The notes under the pieces are model-generated. The model searched no databases and was not told the DNA's origin. It saw only the letters and a program-made list of their open reading frames with translations. Positions 26,589 to 36,083 of a stretch of DNA of 64,000 nucleotides are shown piece by piece. The stretch comes from Niastella sp. (GTDB taxonomy: Bacteria > Bacteroidota > Bacteroidia > Chitinophagales > Chitinophagaceae). Each line of letters begins with the position of its first letter. Position 1 is the stretch's first letter. The DNA lies in the NCBI GenBank assembly GCA_017744515.1, contig JAGIBF010000004.1, positions 1-64,000 of the forward strand, in the 5' to 3' direction. The translations under genes were made by a program, and so were the position numbers.

Positions 26589-27674
26589 TTACTTCAGCGC
26601 TTTTTTCAGTTCGGCGCCTGCGTAGTATAAGGCCGACTGTATTTCGGGTATGTGGGCCAGTGGGTTGAGCAGGCCATAATCGTGGATCATGCCGAGGTAG
26701 CGCACGTTGGTGGTGACCACGCCTGCTTCGTTCAGCTTGCGTCCATAGGCTTCGCCTTCATCGCGCAGTACATCGTTTTCGGCTGTTTGCACCAATGTTG
26801 GTGGCAGTCCTTTCAACTGTTCTGTTGTTGCGCGGAGCGGCGAGGCATATATTTCGTTGCGTTGCGCTTCGGGTATGTAGTGATCCCAGAACCATTTCAT
26901 CATATTTTTGGTCAGGAATCTATCGGTGGCAAACTGGTTGTAGGAGACTGTTTCGAAATTAGCATCTGCCACAGGCCAGAACAGTACCTGGAATTTCAGT
27001 GCCGGTCCTTTTTTGTCTTTGCACATCAAGGCTACTGCTGCTGCGAGATTGCCGCCTGCGCTATTGCCCACCACTGCGAGGCGTTGTCCGTCTACATTGA
27101 TCTCTTTGCCATGTTCTGCTACCCATTTGGTGGCTGCATAGCATTCGTTGAGCGCCACCGGGTATTTTGCTTCGGGAGAGCGTGTGTATTCTGCATGTAC
27201 GGCCACTGCTCCTGAACTCACTACCAGATCGCGGATAAAGCGCTGGTGGGTGGGGAAGTCGCCAATGACCCAGCCGCCGCCATGAAAAAACATAAAGGCT
27301 GGTAAGGTGCCTGTTGCGCCAGCGGGCCGCATGATAAAGAGCTTCACTGTGAGGCCATCCTGGGTGATGGTCTTCTCGCTTATCTCCACGCCCGAGATAT
27401 CTGCTTTTACAGATGTCTGTGCACCTTCCAGTACCTTGCGGGCGTCTGCAGGCTGCATGGTTTCCATTGGCTTGCCGCCACTAGTGTTGAGTGCTTTTAA
27501 AAATGCTTTGGTCCCTGCTTCTATTGCAGGGTCTGTAGCATAGTCTGCTACTTTAATTTCCTTGCTCATGGTTGTCTCGTTGTTTGCTGGTGTTGAATTG
27601 GTTTGTTCTGGTGTAGTCGTGCTGTTGCAGCCAAACAGCAGCAGGGCTGCCGTTGCCAAGCATAATAGTTTCAT
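26589..27674 (-). CDS. Alpha/beta-hydrolase esterase lipoprotein (HSL-like)
   Basis: Lipoprotein of 361 residues: lipobox LLLFGC followed by a Thr/Asn-rich linker, so it is membrane-anchored on the periplasmic side. The hydrolase domain has the hormone-sensitive-lipase oxyanion motif HGGGWVIGDF, the nucleophile elbow VVGNSAGGNLAAA, the acid in QTAENDVLRDEGEAY and the His in GMIHDYGLL. Likely hydrolyses short-chain esters. An internal MSKEIKVADY start would give a leaderless form, but the lipobox makes the long form more likely. Convergent with the alcohol dehydrogenase. Confidence 0.9.
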   Translation of the reverse strand: MKLLCLATAALLLFGCNSTTTPEQTNSTPANNETTMSKEIKVADYATDPAIEAGTKAFLKALNTSGGKPMETMQPADARKVLEGAQTSVKADISGVEISEKTITQDGLTVKLFIMRPAGATGTLPAFMFFHGGGWVIGDFPTHQRFIRDLVVSSGAVAVHAEYTRSPEAKYPVALNECYAATKWVAEHGKEINVDGQRLAVVGNSAGGNLAAAVALMCKDKKGPALKFQVLFWPVADANFETVSYNQFATDRFLTKNMMKWFWDHYIPEAQRNEIYASPLRATTEQLKGLPPTLVQTAENDVLRDEGEAYGRKLNEAGVVTTNVRYLGMIHDYGLLNPLAHIPEIQSALYYAGAELKKALK

Positions 27675-27839
27675 CGCATTTTTGATTTTAAAGTCTGGTG
27701 ATTCGATGTCTGGTGTCGTTGGAGTAAATCTGCTTCAAAGGTAGCCGGGCGTTGCAGCTGCATCAATTGATAAATACAGGGAACTGTTGTATATTTCAAT
27801 GGCATTATATCTAATGGTTATCAACTAATTTGAACTGTC

Positions 27840-28226
27840 ATGAAAAGCAAACTTCTACATTATGATCCTGCCGATTTTGAAGTGGTGAAGAAGATCGCTT
27901 TAACCTTTCCCGAGACGGAGGAGAGTACTTCTCATGAGGGTACGCCTTCCGTGAAGGTGCGCGGCAAGCTTATGTGCCGGCTGCATGATAATGGTGAATT
28001 TATTCCTATTCACCTTGGCTTTGAGTTCCATGATAAGTATCTGAATAGTCATCCTGAACTCTTTCATGTGCCTGATCACTTTAAGGGTTATGCTTATATC
28101 TGTATGTGGATTCAGCCTCACTATGACAAGAAGCTGTTGATGGAGGTGCTTGAATTAAGCTGGAGAGGGCTTGCTTCGAAGAAGGCTATAAAGGCGTTTG
28201 ATGAAGGTAGGGGCGGTAAGGGATAA
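27840..28226 (+). CDS. MmcQ/YjbR family protein
   Basis: Small cytoplasmic protein of 128 residues with the family pattern: FEVVKKIALTFPETEESTSHEGTPSVKVRGKLMCRL, broken by an invariant Gly-rich turn, then the acidic helix and a terminal LELSWRGLASKKAIKAF. The fold is described as a CyaY-like DNA-binding module, but the biological role is not settled. Divergent from the esterase; ends 90 bases before the desaturase start. Confidence 0.88.
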   Translation: MKSKLLHYDPADFEVVKKIALTFPETEESTSHEGTPSVKVRGKLMCRLHDNGEFIPIHLGFEFHDKYLNSHPELFHVPDHFKGYAYICMWIQPHYDKKLLMEVLELSWRGLASKKAIKAFDEGRGGKG

Positions 28227-28315
28227 TTTAACACTGATACAGGAAATAAATGTGTTCCCACATCGGGAAATAGACGACCTTTATGGTGGACTACCAGAAG
28301 TCCATTTTTATAAGC

Positions 28316-29386
28316 ATGTCTAAAGTAACTTTCAATAATAAGCATCACGCTTTTTACACTTCACTGAAAAAAGCTGTAGATAAGTATTTTACAACTGCGC
28401 ATATAAAAAAGACGGGTAATGTCCGGCTGTATGCCAAGACCATTATTTTAATTCTCGCAGCGGTTTGTTCCTACGTCGTAATGTTGTGGGTGCCCATGAC
28501 CTGGGTGCTTGTCGTTCTATTGAGTTTGTTTTTGGGTTTTATGCTGGCTTGTATTGGCTTTAATGTGATGCATGATGCCAATCACGGCAGTTATTCGTCC
28601 AGGAAATGGGTTAACGAAACGCTGGGCCTTACGCTGAATGCTTTAGGCGGAAACAGCTTCATTTGGAAGCAAAAGCACAATATCATTCACCATACATATA
28701 CAAATATCGACGGTGTGGATGATGATATTGCCAAGAGTCCTTTTATTCGTATGTGTAGCTCACAACGTTGGGTGCCTGCGCACCGGCTTCAGCATCTGTA
28801 TACTCCGTTGTTGTATGCTTTTAGCTCGATGATCTGGGTACTTTTCCAGGATTTCGAGAAATATTTCAGCAAGAAGATCGTAAATACGCCGCTTAAGAAG
28901 ATGTCAACGCAAGATCACATCGTTTTTTGGATCAGTAAGGGGCTGTATTTACTTTTTTATATTGTCATTCCTATTGTGCTGATTGGCTGGCAATCATGGT
29001 TGCTTTTCTTTTTGTTTATGCATATCGGTTTGGGGCTTACGCTATCTATTGTGTTTCAACTGGCGCATGTGGTGGGGGAAACAGAATTCGAATCTGTAGG
29101 CAGCGATGCCAAACTGATAGAGAACGAGTGGGCTATTCACCAGGTAAAGACAACTGCCAACTTTTCGCCGGGCAACAGGATTATTTCGTGGTTTGCCGGT
29201 GGCCTGAATTACCAGATAGAACACCATTTGTTCCCGCGAATAAGTCACATTCACTATCCGGCATTGAGCAAACTGGTGCAGATAGAATGTGCTGCTTTTA
29301 AATTGCCTTATAATAATCTTCCTACTTTCAAGGCTGCTGTCGTTTCTCATTTCCGGTTTATCAAATTACTGGGAAAGAAGCCTTAA
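28316..29386 (+). CDS. Membrane fatty-acid desaturase (acyl-CoA desaturase type)
   Basis: Di-iron membrane enzyme of 356 residues. The three His boxes are present: HDANH in MHDANHGSYSS, HNIIHH in KQKHNIIHHTYTN and QIEHH in NYQIEHHLFPRISH. Two pairs of hydrophobic helices separate them (IILILAAVCSYVVMLWVP; YLLFYIVIPIVLIGWQSWLL). It would insert a double bond into a fatty acyl chain, presumably to adjust membrane fluidity. The upstream ATG at 28283 lacks family-like sequence, so the start at MSKVTFNNKHH is preferred. No ferredoxin or reductase partner lies alongside. Confidence 0.93.
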   Translation: MSKVTFNNKHHAFYTSLKKAVDKYFTTAHIKKTGNVRLYAKTIILILAAVCSYVVMLWVPMTWVLVVLLSLFLGFMLACIGFNVMHDANHGSYSSRKWVNETLGLTLNALGGNSFIWKQKHNIIHHTYTNIDGVDDDIAKSPFIRMCSSQRWVPAHRLQHLYTPLLYAFSSMIWVLFQDFEKYFSKKIVNTPLKKMSTQDHIVFWISKGLYLLFYIVIPIVLIGWQSWLLFFLFMHIGLGLTLSIVFQLAHVVGETEFESVGSDAKLIENEWAIHQVKTTANFSPGNRIISWFAGGLNYQIEHHLFPRISHIHYPALSKLVQIECAAFKLPYNNLPTFKAAVVSHFRFIKLLGKKP

Positions 29387-29587
29387 GACTTGTTGGTTTA
29401 ATGCATGCAATAAAAACTTATGCCCTTGCAGCCAGCAGGAGACTTGTTTTAAAAGACGCGCTAATACAAACAACAGTTGAATTCCCGCAGGCTATAGTTG
29501 TTTTAACGCATTTGGCTAAATGATGACAGAATACCTCGTGCAAGGGGTGCACCTTTACTGTTCATCATACTTTAAATCTTATTATTT

Positions 29588-30673
29588 ATGGGTTTATGTT
29601 TGCGCCGGTCACTGGCAAGTTTTTTTATTGTTGTATTAGTAATTGCATCTTTTGTATCGTCGTGCAAAAAAGATGTGGAAGGGCCTGCTGTTGTAAAGAA
29701 TGAGGTAGCAACCGACCGGGCTGCTATCAGCATTGGCGGCAATATCTGGACGGAATTAACTCCTGCCGCGCCTTCTATTCCTTCAGCTATTACTTACAAC
29801 ACGTCGTTTAGTGTTAATGATAAGCTATACTCTCACTTACAGGCTAATGACCAGTTGTGGGAATATGATCCAGCTACTGCTGTATGGTCTGTTAAGAAGA
29901 ACAATTTTACCGGTCAACCGGCTTTTGCCAATGTTTATCTTTTTACGAATGGTTCGAGGGTCTATTTTGGTAATCTCTCTACGAAAGTTGTCAAAGCTTA
30001 CGATTTTGCTACCGGTCAATGGACTAACAAAGCGAACTTTCCGGGTACTGCCAGCGGGCGGGCTTCCTTTACTGCTACCGATAATAAGGGGTATGTACTT
30101 GGAGGTGCGAATGGCGCTGATGCGAATGATTATGGGTACACGCTGAAAGAAAACTGGGAATATGATTTTGCAGCTGATACGTGGCAGCTCAGAGCGAATA
30201 TTCCAGGCACGGGACGTTACAATGCGGCCAGCTATGCTATAGGGGATAAGCTCTACTTCGGTACTGGTATTTCCATCATGTCATTGATTAATCCCAATAC
30301 GTTCCAGCTAACTCGTATACCTGTTATTAATTCCGATTGGTGGGAATATAATACGCTTACGAATGTATGGACTCAAAAGGCTGCGTTTGGTGGTGGCAAG
30401 CGCCAGGATACACGCGGATTTATGTTGGGCAGTAAAGTTTACCTCGGCATGGGTTCTTCGGAATATTATTCCAACTTGAAGTCGGACTTGTGGAGTTATG
30501 ATGCTGTTGCCAACACCTGGTCGCAAAGGGCCAGCTATCCTGTGGGTAACGCTTACCCTCCATACGTAACGTTCACCAGTTGCAATGGACGCGGATATGT
30601 AGTCACTGCCAATATTCAAACATTCTGGCGATATACACCGCCGCAGTTATCGTTGCCCATCGGTCAGGAATAA
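29588..30673 (+). CDS. Kelch-repeat lipoprotein
   Basis: Surface or periplasmic lipoprotein of 361 residues: lipobox FVSSC, then KKDVEGP. The mature part is a Kelch-type propeller with repeating units of the form LWEYDPATAVWSVKKN, AYDFATGQWTNKANFPG, WEYDFAADTWQLRANIPGTG, WEYNTLTNVWTQKAAFGGG and LWSYDAVANTWSQRASYP. These propellers usually bind ligands; no catalytic residues of galactose oxidase are evident. It stands alone between the desaturase and a bidirectional-looking terminator. Confidence 0.9.
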   Translation: MGLCLRRSLASFFIVVLVIASFVSSCKKDVEGPAVVKNEVATDRAAISIGGNIWTELTPAAPSIPSAITYNTSFSVNDKLYSHLQANDQLWEYDPATAVWSVKKNNFTGQPAFANVYLFTNGSRVYFGNLSTKVVKAYDFATGQWTNKANFPGTASGRASFTATDNKGYVLGGANGADANDYGYTLKENWEYDFAADTWQLRANIPGTGRYNAASYAIGDKLYFGTGISIMSLINPNTFQLTRIPVINSDWWEYNTLTNVWTQKAAFGGGKRQDTRGFMLGSKVYLGMGSSEYYSNLKSDLWSYDAVANTWSQRASYPVGNAYPPYVTFTSCNGRGYVVTANIQTFWRYTPPQLSLPIGQE

Positions 30674-30691
30674 CATATGGCAATAATAAAG

Positions 30692-30714
30692 TCCCCGGCT
30701 TGATAGGCCGGGGA
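30692..30714. terminator. Terminator after the Kelch lipoprotein
   Basis: TCCCCGGC (30692-30699) pairs with GCCGGGGA (30707-30714) around a seven-base loop; TATTTGTTTTG follows. It sits between convergent genes. Confidence 0.82.
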
Positions 30715-30784
30715 TATTTGTTTTGTAAGAGGCAGGGACTGGCTGCTTTGAGCAGGTTTGCAGAACGGGATAAACGCTGAAGGG

Positions 30785-31810
30785 TTACATCAGTACGCTG
30801 TTTTTGGGTTGTATTGGTTTGGGGATGTCTTTTTCGCCGAACATCTGGAGCAGGTCTATTTCGATGGTGCGGCAGATGGAAAGCATGGGTACATCGTTGT
30901 ATAATCCTTCGAAGGGATTCTCGGAATAATCGCCTACAATTTCCAGTACTACAAATATCCAACCGATCAGGGCTCCAATGGGAACGGACAGCCAATACAT
31001 ATCTCCGCCCAACTTGCTGAACTCGCCTACAATGCCAAAGGGCAGGAGGAATACAAAGATGCAGACAAATACGAAACTGAAGCTGCCGTAATGTCTCGGA
31101 AAAGGGAAGCGTTTGATCCGCTCTGCTTTTCCCTGTTCATCATAAAAATTATTGAGTGTGCGCTGCAGTTCGATGTGCTGCATCATGTTCATGCAGTTGT
31201 TGCGGAAGAGGGTTGCGAGGTCGCCGGTTTGCCGGTCGATCAGCTGGGTGGCTTTGTTGGCAACGCCTTCGTAGGCTTGTTGCTCCTCCGGATCGAGATA
31301 GGGCCTTGCTGCAACTTCTGCCAGTTCCTGTTCATAGGGTATCTCCAATAAATGGTGATGGCGTTTTCTGTTGAAGTAGCCAAAGATCCAGCGCAGGCTC
31401 ACATGTTCCCAGGGGGCAGGGGCCAGCAGCTGCTGCCTTAGTGTATATAGATAGGCGATGTGTCTGTGGATGATGCGTCTTTTGGCCAGTTCCAGCTCCG
31501 GTGCATTGATCGTGTCACTGACGGCAAAATGCTTGACCATCGTGCCCAGTATGCGGCTGTTGTTGATCATGGCGCCCCATATTTTCCTTGCTTCCCAAAG
31601 CCTGCCGTAGGCCTGGTTGTTCTTGAAGCCAACATAGAAGGCTACGGCGATGCCGATCACTGATAGCGGGAGCCAGGGGATGGCCATCCATCGCCACTGG
31701 GTGAAATGGTAGGTGCCGCTTACGAGGAGCATCCAGGGGATGAGCCAAATAAAATGGTGGCCACCAAATTCATAGATCTGTTTGAGCCCAAGTGTTTTTC
31801 TTACGATCAT
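30785..31810 (-). CDS. Bestrophin-family anion channel
   Basis: Membrane protein of 341 residues of the bestrophin/UPF0187 family. Characteristic segments are IPWLPLSVIGIAVAFYVGF followed by KNNQAYGRLWEARKIWGAMINNSR, and near the C-terminus WLSVPIGALIGWIFVVLEIVGD followed by ENPFEG. Four hydrophobic segments are visible. Bacterial members form pentameric ion channels in the inner membrane. Convergent with the Kelch lipoprotein gene and 110 bases downstream of the serine hydrolase gene on the same strand; the two could be co-transcribed. Confidence 0.92.
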   Translation of the reverse strand: MIVRKTLGLKQIYEFGGHHFIWLIPWMLLVSGTYHFTQWRWMAIPWLPLSVIGIAVAFYVGFKNNQAYGRLWEARKIWGAMINNSRILGTMVKHFAVSDTINAPELELAKRRIIHRHIAYLYTLRQQLLAPAPWEHVSLRWIFGYFNRKRHHHLLEIPYEQELAEVAARPYLDPEEQQAYEGVANKATQLIDRQTGDLATLFRNNCMNMMQHIELQRTLNNFYDEQGKAERIKRFPFPRHYGSFSFVFVCIFVFLLPFGIVGEFSKLGGDMYWLSVPIGALIGWIFVVLEIVGDYSENPFEGLYNDVPMLSICRTIEIDLLQMFGEKDIPKPIQPKNSVLM

Positions 31811-31920
31811 AGCCGGTTAGTTTTGAACGTGTTCAATATAGGGAAAAAATGCGTTCGGTGCTCAGGCAACCGGGTGCTTACTGATCGTTTATTGTGGTTG
31901 GTGTATAAGTTGTGGGCCGA

Positions 31921-33471
31921 TCATTCCTTAAACGTATTGGCTCGCTTACCTGGCTGATGGCCCAGTAAAAGTTCTTTGAGCTGGTAGGTTATGTTGCGTA
32001 TGGGGATATCGCGGTAATTGCAAAATATGATTATCGTCAGGTCGTCTTCTTTGTAGTAATGGTAGTTGGTGATAAAGCCGTTCATCGTGCCTCCATGCCT
32101 GATGAGTATGCCGGTACTGTGTTCATTGCCACGGTGGTAGCGCTGGATCCTAAAGCCATATCCATAATAGCCCCATTCTTCTGTGCCGCCATCAAATAGT
32201 AATGTCTTGCTTTTTTCGGAAAGGGTGCCCGGGCGATTCAATACCCTGGTCCATTTGTAGGTATCGTATACTGTTGAATAAATATCTCCTGAACCGAGTG
32301 CGTAGGATACCGAGTTTTGAACACGCCGGACCTTGCCATTGACTTTTCTGTATCCTACGGCTCGGTTAGAAGGGATGGCTATTAATCTTTCTATGCCGGA
32401 ATGTGTCATCTGTAGTGGATTGAATACGTTTTCTTTCATGTAATCTTCGTATGTCATTTGTGCCACCTTTTCTATCACCATCGCCAGCAGGTTGTAGGAG
32501 AGGTTAGTGTATTTGTGTTGCTGACCTGGTTTAAATTCCGGTTTGGCTGTATTGATGATCTCCAGTAATTCATTGGGTTGAATATCCATGATCTCGATGG
32601 CTGCGAGTCGTTCGATGTTCTGTGGAAAACCTGCCTGCAGTTTAAGGAGGTGGTGTATGGTGAGCCCTTTGGACAGCGCAGGCGATAGACCGGGCAGGTA
32701 CCGGCTTACCGGGGCCTGCAGATCGATCTTTCCAGCTTCTGCCAGTTGCATGACTGCAAAGGCTGTGAATGATTTAGTGAGGGAGCCGATCTGGAATTGT
32801 GTATAGGTGGTATTGGGAATATTGTTCTCTGCATCGAACATGCCATAGGCTGCGTGGTGAATCACGGAGTCGCCTTTGGCGATGAGGACAGCGCCCTGAA
32901 AGGGTATTGTATCCTTCAGGGTGCGGATGTAGGTTTCTACTGCAGGGTCCTTTCTTTCCGGTGCAACATCGTTTTCTTCCGGTTGTTGCCTGGTGGTCTC
33001 CAATTCTATCGAAAAGAGTACGCTGGCGATCTTCCATGTGCCGTTTACTTTGATCAGTCCCCAGCTTTCTTTTCCCCAATTGCCTTTCTGATTGTTTTTC
33101 CAGAAGCTGTAATCGAATGTTACGGAAGCGATGGAGCCATCTTCCACGATCACCGGATTGGCGAAGCGCTCTTCGAAGCGTCCTTCTTTGGTGAGGTTTC
33201 TGAACCATGTTTTATAATCGGAGATTTTGTAATCCGGCACGCCCGGGCTTTTGCTGTCCCTCATTTGTTGTGTCAATGGCTGGTATATGCCCGCCCACGT
33301 TACGGGCGCATCCGCAAACAGGGAGTACATGGCGGTGCTGTCTTTATCAGTTATTGCCTGCATAAATGTATTTAGCAATTGTTGAATTTTCTGTTTGTCG
33401 CTGGTACCGTTCTGTGCTGTCGTGCTCAGGGTGAGGATGATCAGGATGATGCTCAATGGATATTTTATCAT
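31921..33471 (-). CDS. Secreted serine hydrolase (class C beta-lactamase fold) with N-terminal NTF2-like domain
   Basis: Protein of 516 residues with a signal peptide ending near LSTTAQ. Residues ~22-160 resemble a SnoaL/DUF4440 NTF2-like domain (QKIQQLLNTFMQAITDKDSTAM, then SWGLIKVNGTWKIASV). Residues ~180-505 are a penicillin-binding/beta-lactamase-C domain: SLTK in FQIGSLTKSFTAF gives Ser and Lys, YTN in HKYTNLSYNLLAMV gives Tyr, and RHGGTMNGF is the third box. Such enzymes are usually esterases or peptidases rather than resistance enzymes. The combination with an NTF2-like domain is seen in Bacteroidota, but its role is unclear to me. Confidence 0.88.
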   Translation of the reverse strand: MIKYPLSIILIILTLSTTAQNGTSDKQKIQQLLNTFMQAITDKDSTAMYSLFADAPVTWAGIYQPLTQQMRDSKSPGVPDYKISDYKTWFRNLTKEGRFEERFANPVIVEDGSIASVTFDYSFWKNNQKGNWGKESWGLIKVNGTWKIASVLFSIELETTRQQPEENDVAPERKDPAVETYIRTLKDTIPFQGAVLIAKGDSVIHHAAYGMFDAENNIPNTTYTQFQIGSLTKSFTAFAVMQLAEAGKIDLQAPVSRYLPGLSPALSKGLTIHHLLKLQAGFPQNIERLAAIEIMDIQPNELLEIINTAKPEFKPGQQHKYTNLSYNLLAMVIEKVAQMTYEDYMKENVFNPLQMTHSGIERLIAIPSNRAVGYRKVNGKVRRVQNSVSYALGSGDIYSTVYDTYKWTRVLNRPGTLSEKSKTLLFDGGTEEWGYYGYGFRIQRYHRGNEHSTGILIRHGGTMNGFITNYHYYKEDDLTIIIFCNYRDIPIRNITYQLKELLLGHQPGKRANTFKE

Positions 33472-33677
33472 ACGGGATAGTTGTGCAAGTTTTTTGTTGT
33501 ATGCAAATCTGCTGTTTTGCGTGGCCTGTGGTGCAGGTATTCGTTGAAAGGGGAGTAAACGGATACCAACAAGGTGGGGTTGGCTTTGTATGCGGAAATG
33601 GTCTGTTTGTGCCTGACCGGCGCTGTTTCATCTTGTCTGCTTCTTGTAATTGGTGCAAATCTGTATTTTTATTTTAT

Positions 33678-34760
33678 ATGAGTGTATTGCGTATCCGGAC
33701 TTTTATGGCAAAGCAAAGTAGCCTGCTCATGCATGTGGTGTTTTGGGTGGGAACTTATAGCTGGTACCTGAGTCAGTACTATCTTTTTGGTTTGGATGAA
33801 CGTAGCATGCTTGAAAGCAGCTTGCCGGAAAGGATGCTTATTACCTGTTTTCATTTGCTTCCTATGATCGCTTTCAGTTATTTTCTTTGTTACAGGGTAT
33901 TGCCGTTGTTTGCAGACAGGAAAAGGGCCTGGCATGGTGTTGGCGAATTGCTGATGTTCCTTTATTGTATTGCTGTGTTGAGCCGTCTCTCCAAGGTGTA
34001 TGTTATGGAGCCATTGTTGCGGCATGTATTTCCCGTGCAGGAGACTGTAGGGCAGATATTGACTCAGCTAAAAGTGCTCGTAAATTATTATGTGCTCGGC
34101 ATCGTATCGGGCTCTTTCCCTTTCCTGATTTTCCACCTGTTTTCGGAAAGGTTGCGTATGGTCAGAATAAAAGCCGCGGTTGAAAAAGAAAAAAAGACTG
34201 CTGAACTGATGGCGCTGAAAAAGCAGCTGCAGCCGCATTTTTTGTTCAATACGCTGAATAATATCTATTCATTGTCTCTGCTGCAATCGCCGCTTGCACC
34301 GGTGGCTATTGCGCGGTTGTCGGATATCCTGGATTACCTGCTGTACCGGTGTAATGATCAGTTTGTGCCGTTGCAAAATGAGATCGGATTGCTGGATAAT
34401 TATCTTGCCTTGCAGCTGCTGAGATTTGGTGACCGGGTAGTTGTGAAAACGAACTATGTTGTCGATGGTCAGCACCAGATTGCTCCGTTGTTGTTGCTGA
34501 CAGTTGCAGAAAACATGTTCAAACACAGTGTGGAGAAAACCAGCGAACCGGTGGAGCTTCAGTTGTCGTTGCAGGCAACAGAGAAGGGACTGTTGCTGAT
34601 CTCCCGCAATGCTTTTGAGGAAATTGACGAAAAGGGGAATGGTATAGGGTTGAAGAGCCTGCAACAGCAGCTTACGTTATTATACCCCGACAGGCATGTG
34701 CTGACTATTAGCCGGGCAGGCGGTATTTTTGAATTACAACTACAAATTCTGCCTATATGA
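33678..34760 (+). CDS. LytS-type membrane sensor histidine kinase
   Basis: Kinase of 360 residues with four hydrophobic segments in the first ~150 (LLMHVVFWVGTYSWYL, LLPMIAFSYFLCYRVLPLF, LLMFLYCIAVL, VNYYVLGIVSGSFPFLIF). The His_kinase domain has H-box LQPHFLFNTLNNIYSL and N-box LLTVAENMFKHSV. The ATG at 33678 is chosen, with 33705 as an alternative. The open frame extends upstream to 33456, but that part overlaps the divergent hydrolase and looks like non-coding sequence. The sensor has no extracellular domain, so it probably reads a membrane-associated cue. Its stop overlaps the start of the regulator gene (ATGA). Confidence 0.92.
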   Translation: MSVLRIRTFMAKQSSLLMHVVFWVGTYSWYLSQYYLFGLDERSMLESSLPERMLITCFHLLPMIAFSYFLCYRVLPLFADRKRAWHGVGELLMFLYCIAVLSRLSKVYVMEPLLRHVFPVQETVGQILTQLKVLVNYYVLGIVSGSFPFLIFHLFSERLRMVRIKAAVEKEKKTAELMALKKQLQPHFLFNTLNNIYSLSLLQSPLAPVAIARLSDILDYLLYRCNDQFVPLQNEIGLLDNYLALQLLRFGDRVVVKTNYVVDGQHQIAPLLLLTVAENMFKHSVEKTSEPVELQLSLQATEKGLLLISRNAFEEIDEKGNGIGLKSLQQQLTLLYPDRHVLTISRAGGIFELQLQILPI

Positions 34761-35467
34761 AAACTTCTTGCCTGATCGTTGACGATGAACCACTGGCGCA
34801 GCAGTTGTTGCAAAAGCATGTGCAGGAAGCCGGATCGCTGGAACTGGCCGGTGCGTGCAGGAATGCTATGGAAGCATCTGTTTTTCTGCATGCTCATCCT
34901 GTGGACTTGTTGTTTCTCGATATCCAGATGCCGAAGCTTACCGGGCTTGAATGGCTGCGCCTGCTGAAAGACCCTCCGCTGGTGATCATCACCACAGCGC
35001 ACCGGGAATATGCGCTGGAGGGATATAGCCTGGACGTGGTTGATTATCTTTTGAAGCCGATCACTTTCGATCGTTTCATGGCTGCTGTTGAAAAATTCTT
35101 TCGACGGAAGCAACCTTGCCTGCCTTCCGCAAGACAGGAGCAGCCTGCAATTACTGCAGCTTCCTTTTTGCTGAAATCAGGGGGTAAAACCTACCAGCTG
35201 ATCGCAGATCAGATCGTCTATATTGAAAGTGTCCGCGATTATGTTCAATTCTATTTCGACAATGGTAAGAAGTTATTGTTGAAGTATAAGATCGGGGACC
35301 TTGAAACGGAGCTCCCGCCGCATTTTATCAGGGTACACAAGTCTTTTATCGTGCATAAGGGAAAGGTTACTGCTTTTACTGCCACGATGATCGAACTGGG
35401 AGCATATACGGTTCCTGTTGGCAATAATTATAAGGCAATGATGGAAAATGCTATGTGGGGAAAGTGA
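34757..35467 (+). CDS. LytTR-family response regulator
   Basis: Regulator of 236 residues that overlaps its kinase gene by four bases. The receiver has Asp10/Asp11 in CLIVDDEPLAQQ, the phospho-acceptor in LLFLDIQMPKLTGLEW and Lys in VDYLLKPITFDRF. The LytTR domain (IVYIESVRDYVQFYF, then FIRVHKSFIVHKGKV) occupies the last ~100 residues. Together with the kinase it forms the simple two-gene sensor-regulator pair common in Bacteroidota. Targets are unknown. Confidence 0.93.
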   Translation: MKTSCLIVDDEPLAQQLLQKHVQEAGSLELAGACRNAMEASVFLHAHPVDLLFLDIQMPKLTGLEWLRLLKDPPLVIITTAHREYALEGYSLDVVDYLLKPITFDRFMAAVEKFFRRKQPCLPSARQEQPAITAASFLLKSGGKTYQLIADQIVYIESVRDYVQFYFDNGKKLLLKYKIGDLETELPPHFIRVHKSFIVHKGKVTAFTATMIELGAYTVPVGNNYKAMMENAMWGK

Positions 35468-35597
35468 TAGTTGTTCGTTGCTCACTGTCGTACCGTTTGC
35501 TCATTGATCATCCGGAGCGTGGGGTAAAGTCATTAAGTTGCCCTGCCATTGATACCGAGTTTGCCGCGGTATGTTTTTTCAGGATCAATTCTTAGTT

Positions 35598-35891
35598 ATG
35601 AACAGACATCGTACTTCTTCTTTGCTCCATTATCTTTTTGTATCCGGGATAGTTTTCTGTGCTGCCTGCAGTGATGCGGCTTATGAACCGGAATTCGGGA
35701 AAAAGGAGCAAGAGGCTACCGGAGTGTTGCCGACTAAGATACCATCAAAGCAGGCTGTTGGGATTGATTCGATCTCTGCGCAGGTTGTTGTTACTGATGA
35801 CAGGCAAGTTGAGAATAAAGAGCCTGAAACCGGGAGCTCTCTTGTGTCGCAAGTTCGTTCGGTCAGCGGCAGCCGGTCGGGTGTTGAATGA
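35598..35891 (+). CDS. Short lipoprotein, possibly truncated
   Basis: Protein of 97 residues: N-terminal signal and lipobox GIVFCAAC followed by SDAAYEPEF. The rest is polar, without folded-domain motifs, and ends abruptly at SRSGVE. The opening resembles the N-termini of DUF4349-type lipoproteins, which would be much longer. It may therefore be the remaining 5' end of a deleted gene, since a second gene remnant follows within 200 bases. The ATG at 35598 is used because the upstream part is not signal-like. Function unknown. Confidence 0.5.
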   Translation: MNRHRTSSLLHYLFVSGIVFCAACSDAAYEPEFGKKEQEATGVLPTKIPSKQAVGIDSISAQVVVTDDRQVENKEPETGSSLVSQVRSVSGSRSGVE

Positions 35892-36083
35892 GCGTGGCCG
35901 GAGATCGGGCGAAGATTAGGGTCTCTTTGATAAAAGTCAATCCTGTTGGCATGATGAAGGATGTAGTCGTACGCTCCTGTAAAGCCTTTTGTGGAGGAGT
36001 AGTGGGGTGAATAAATATTTAAAGATAAGTGATGTCATTTGGGGACACTTATTTATTGCTAATAGTAGTAGAATATTTCTAGT

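Noticed and set aside
33456-33677. N-terminal extension of the second LytS kinase
   Set aside because: The extra 74 codons overlap the start of the divergent hydrolase and read as Cys/Val/Gly-rich non-membrane sequence unlike the family.
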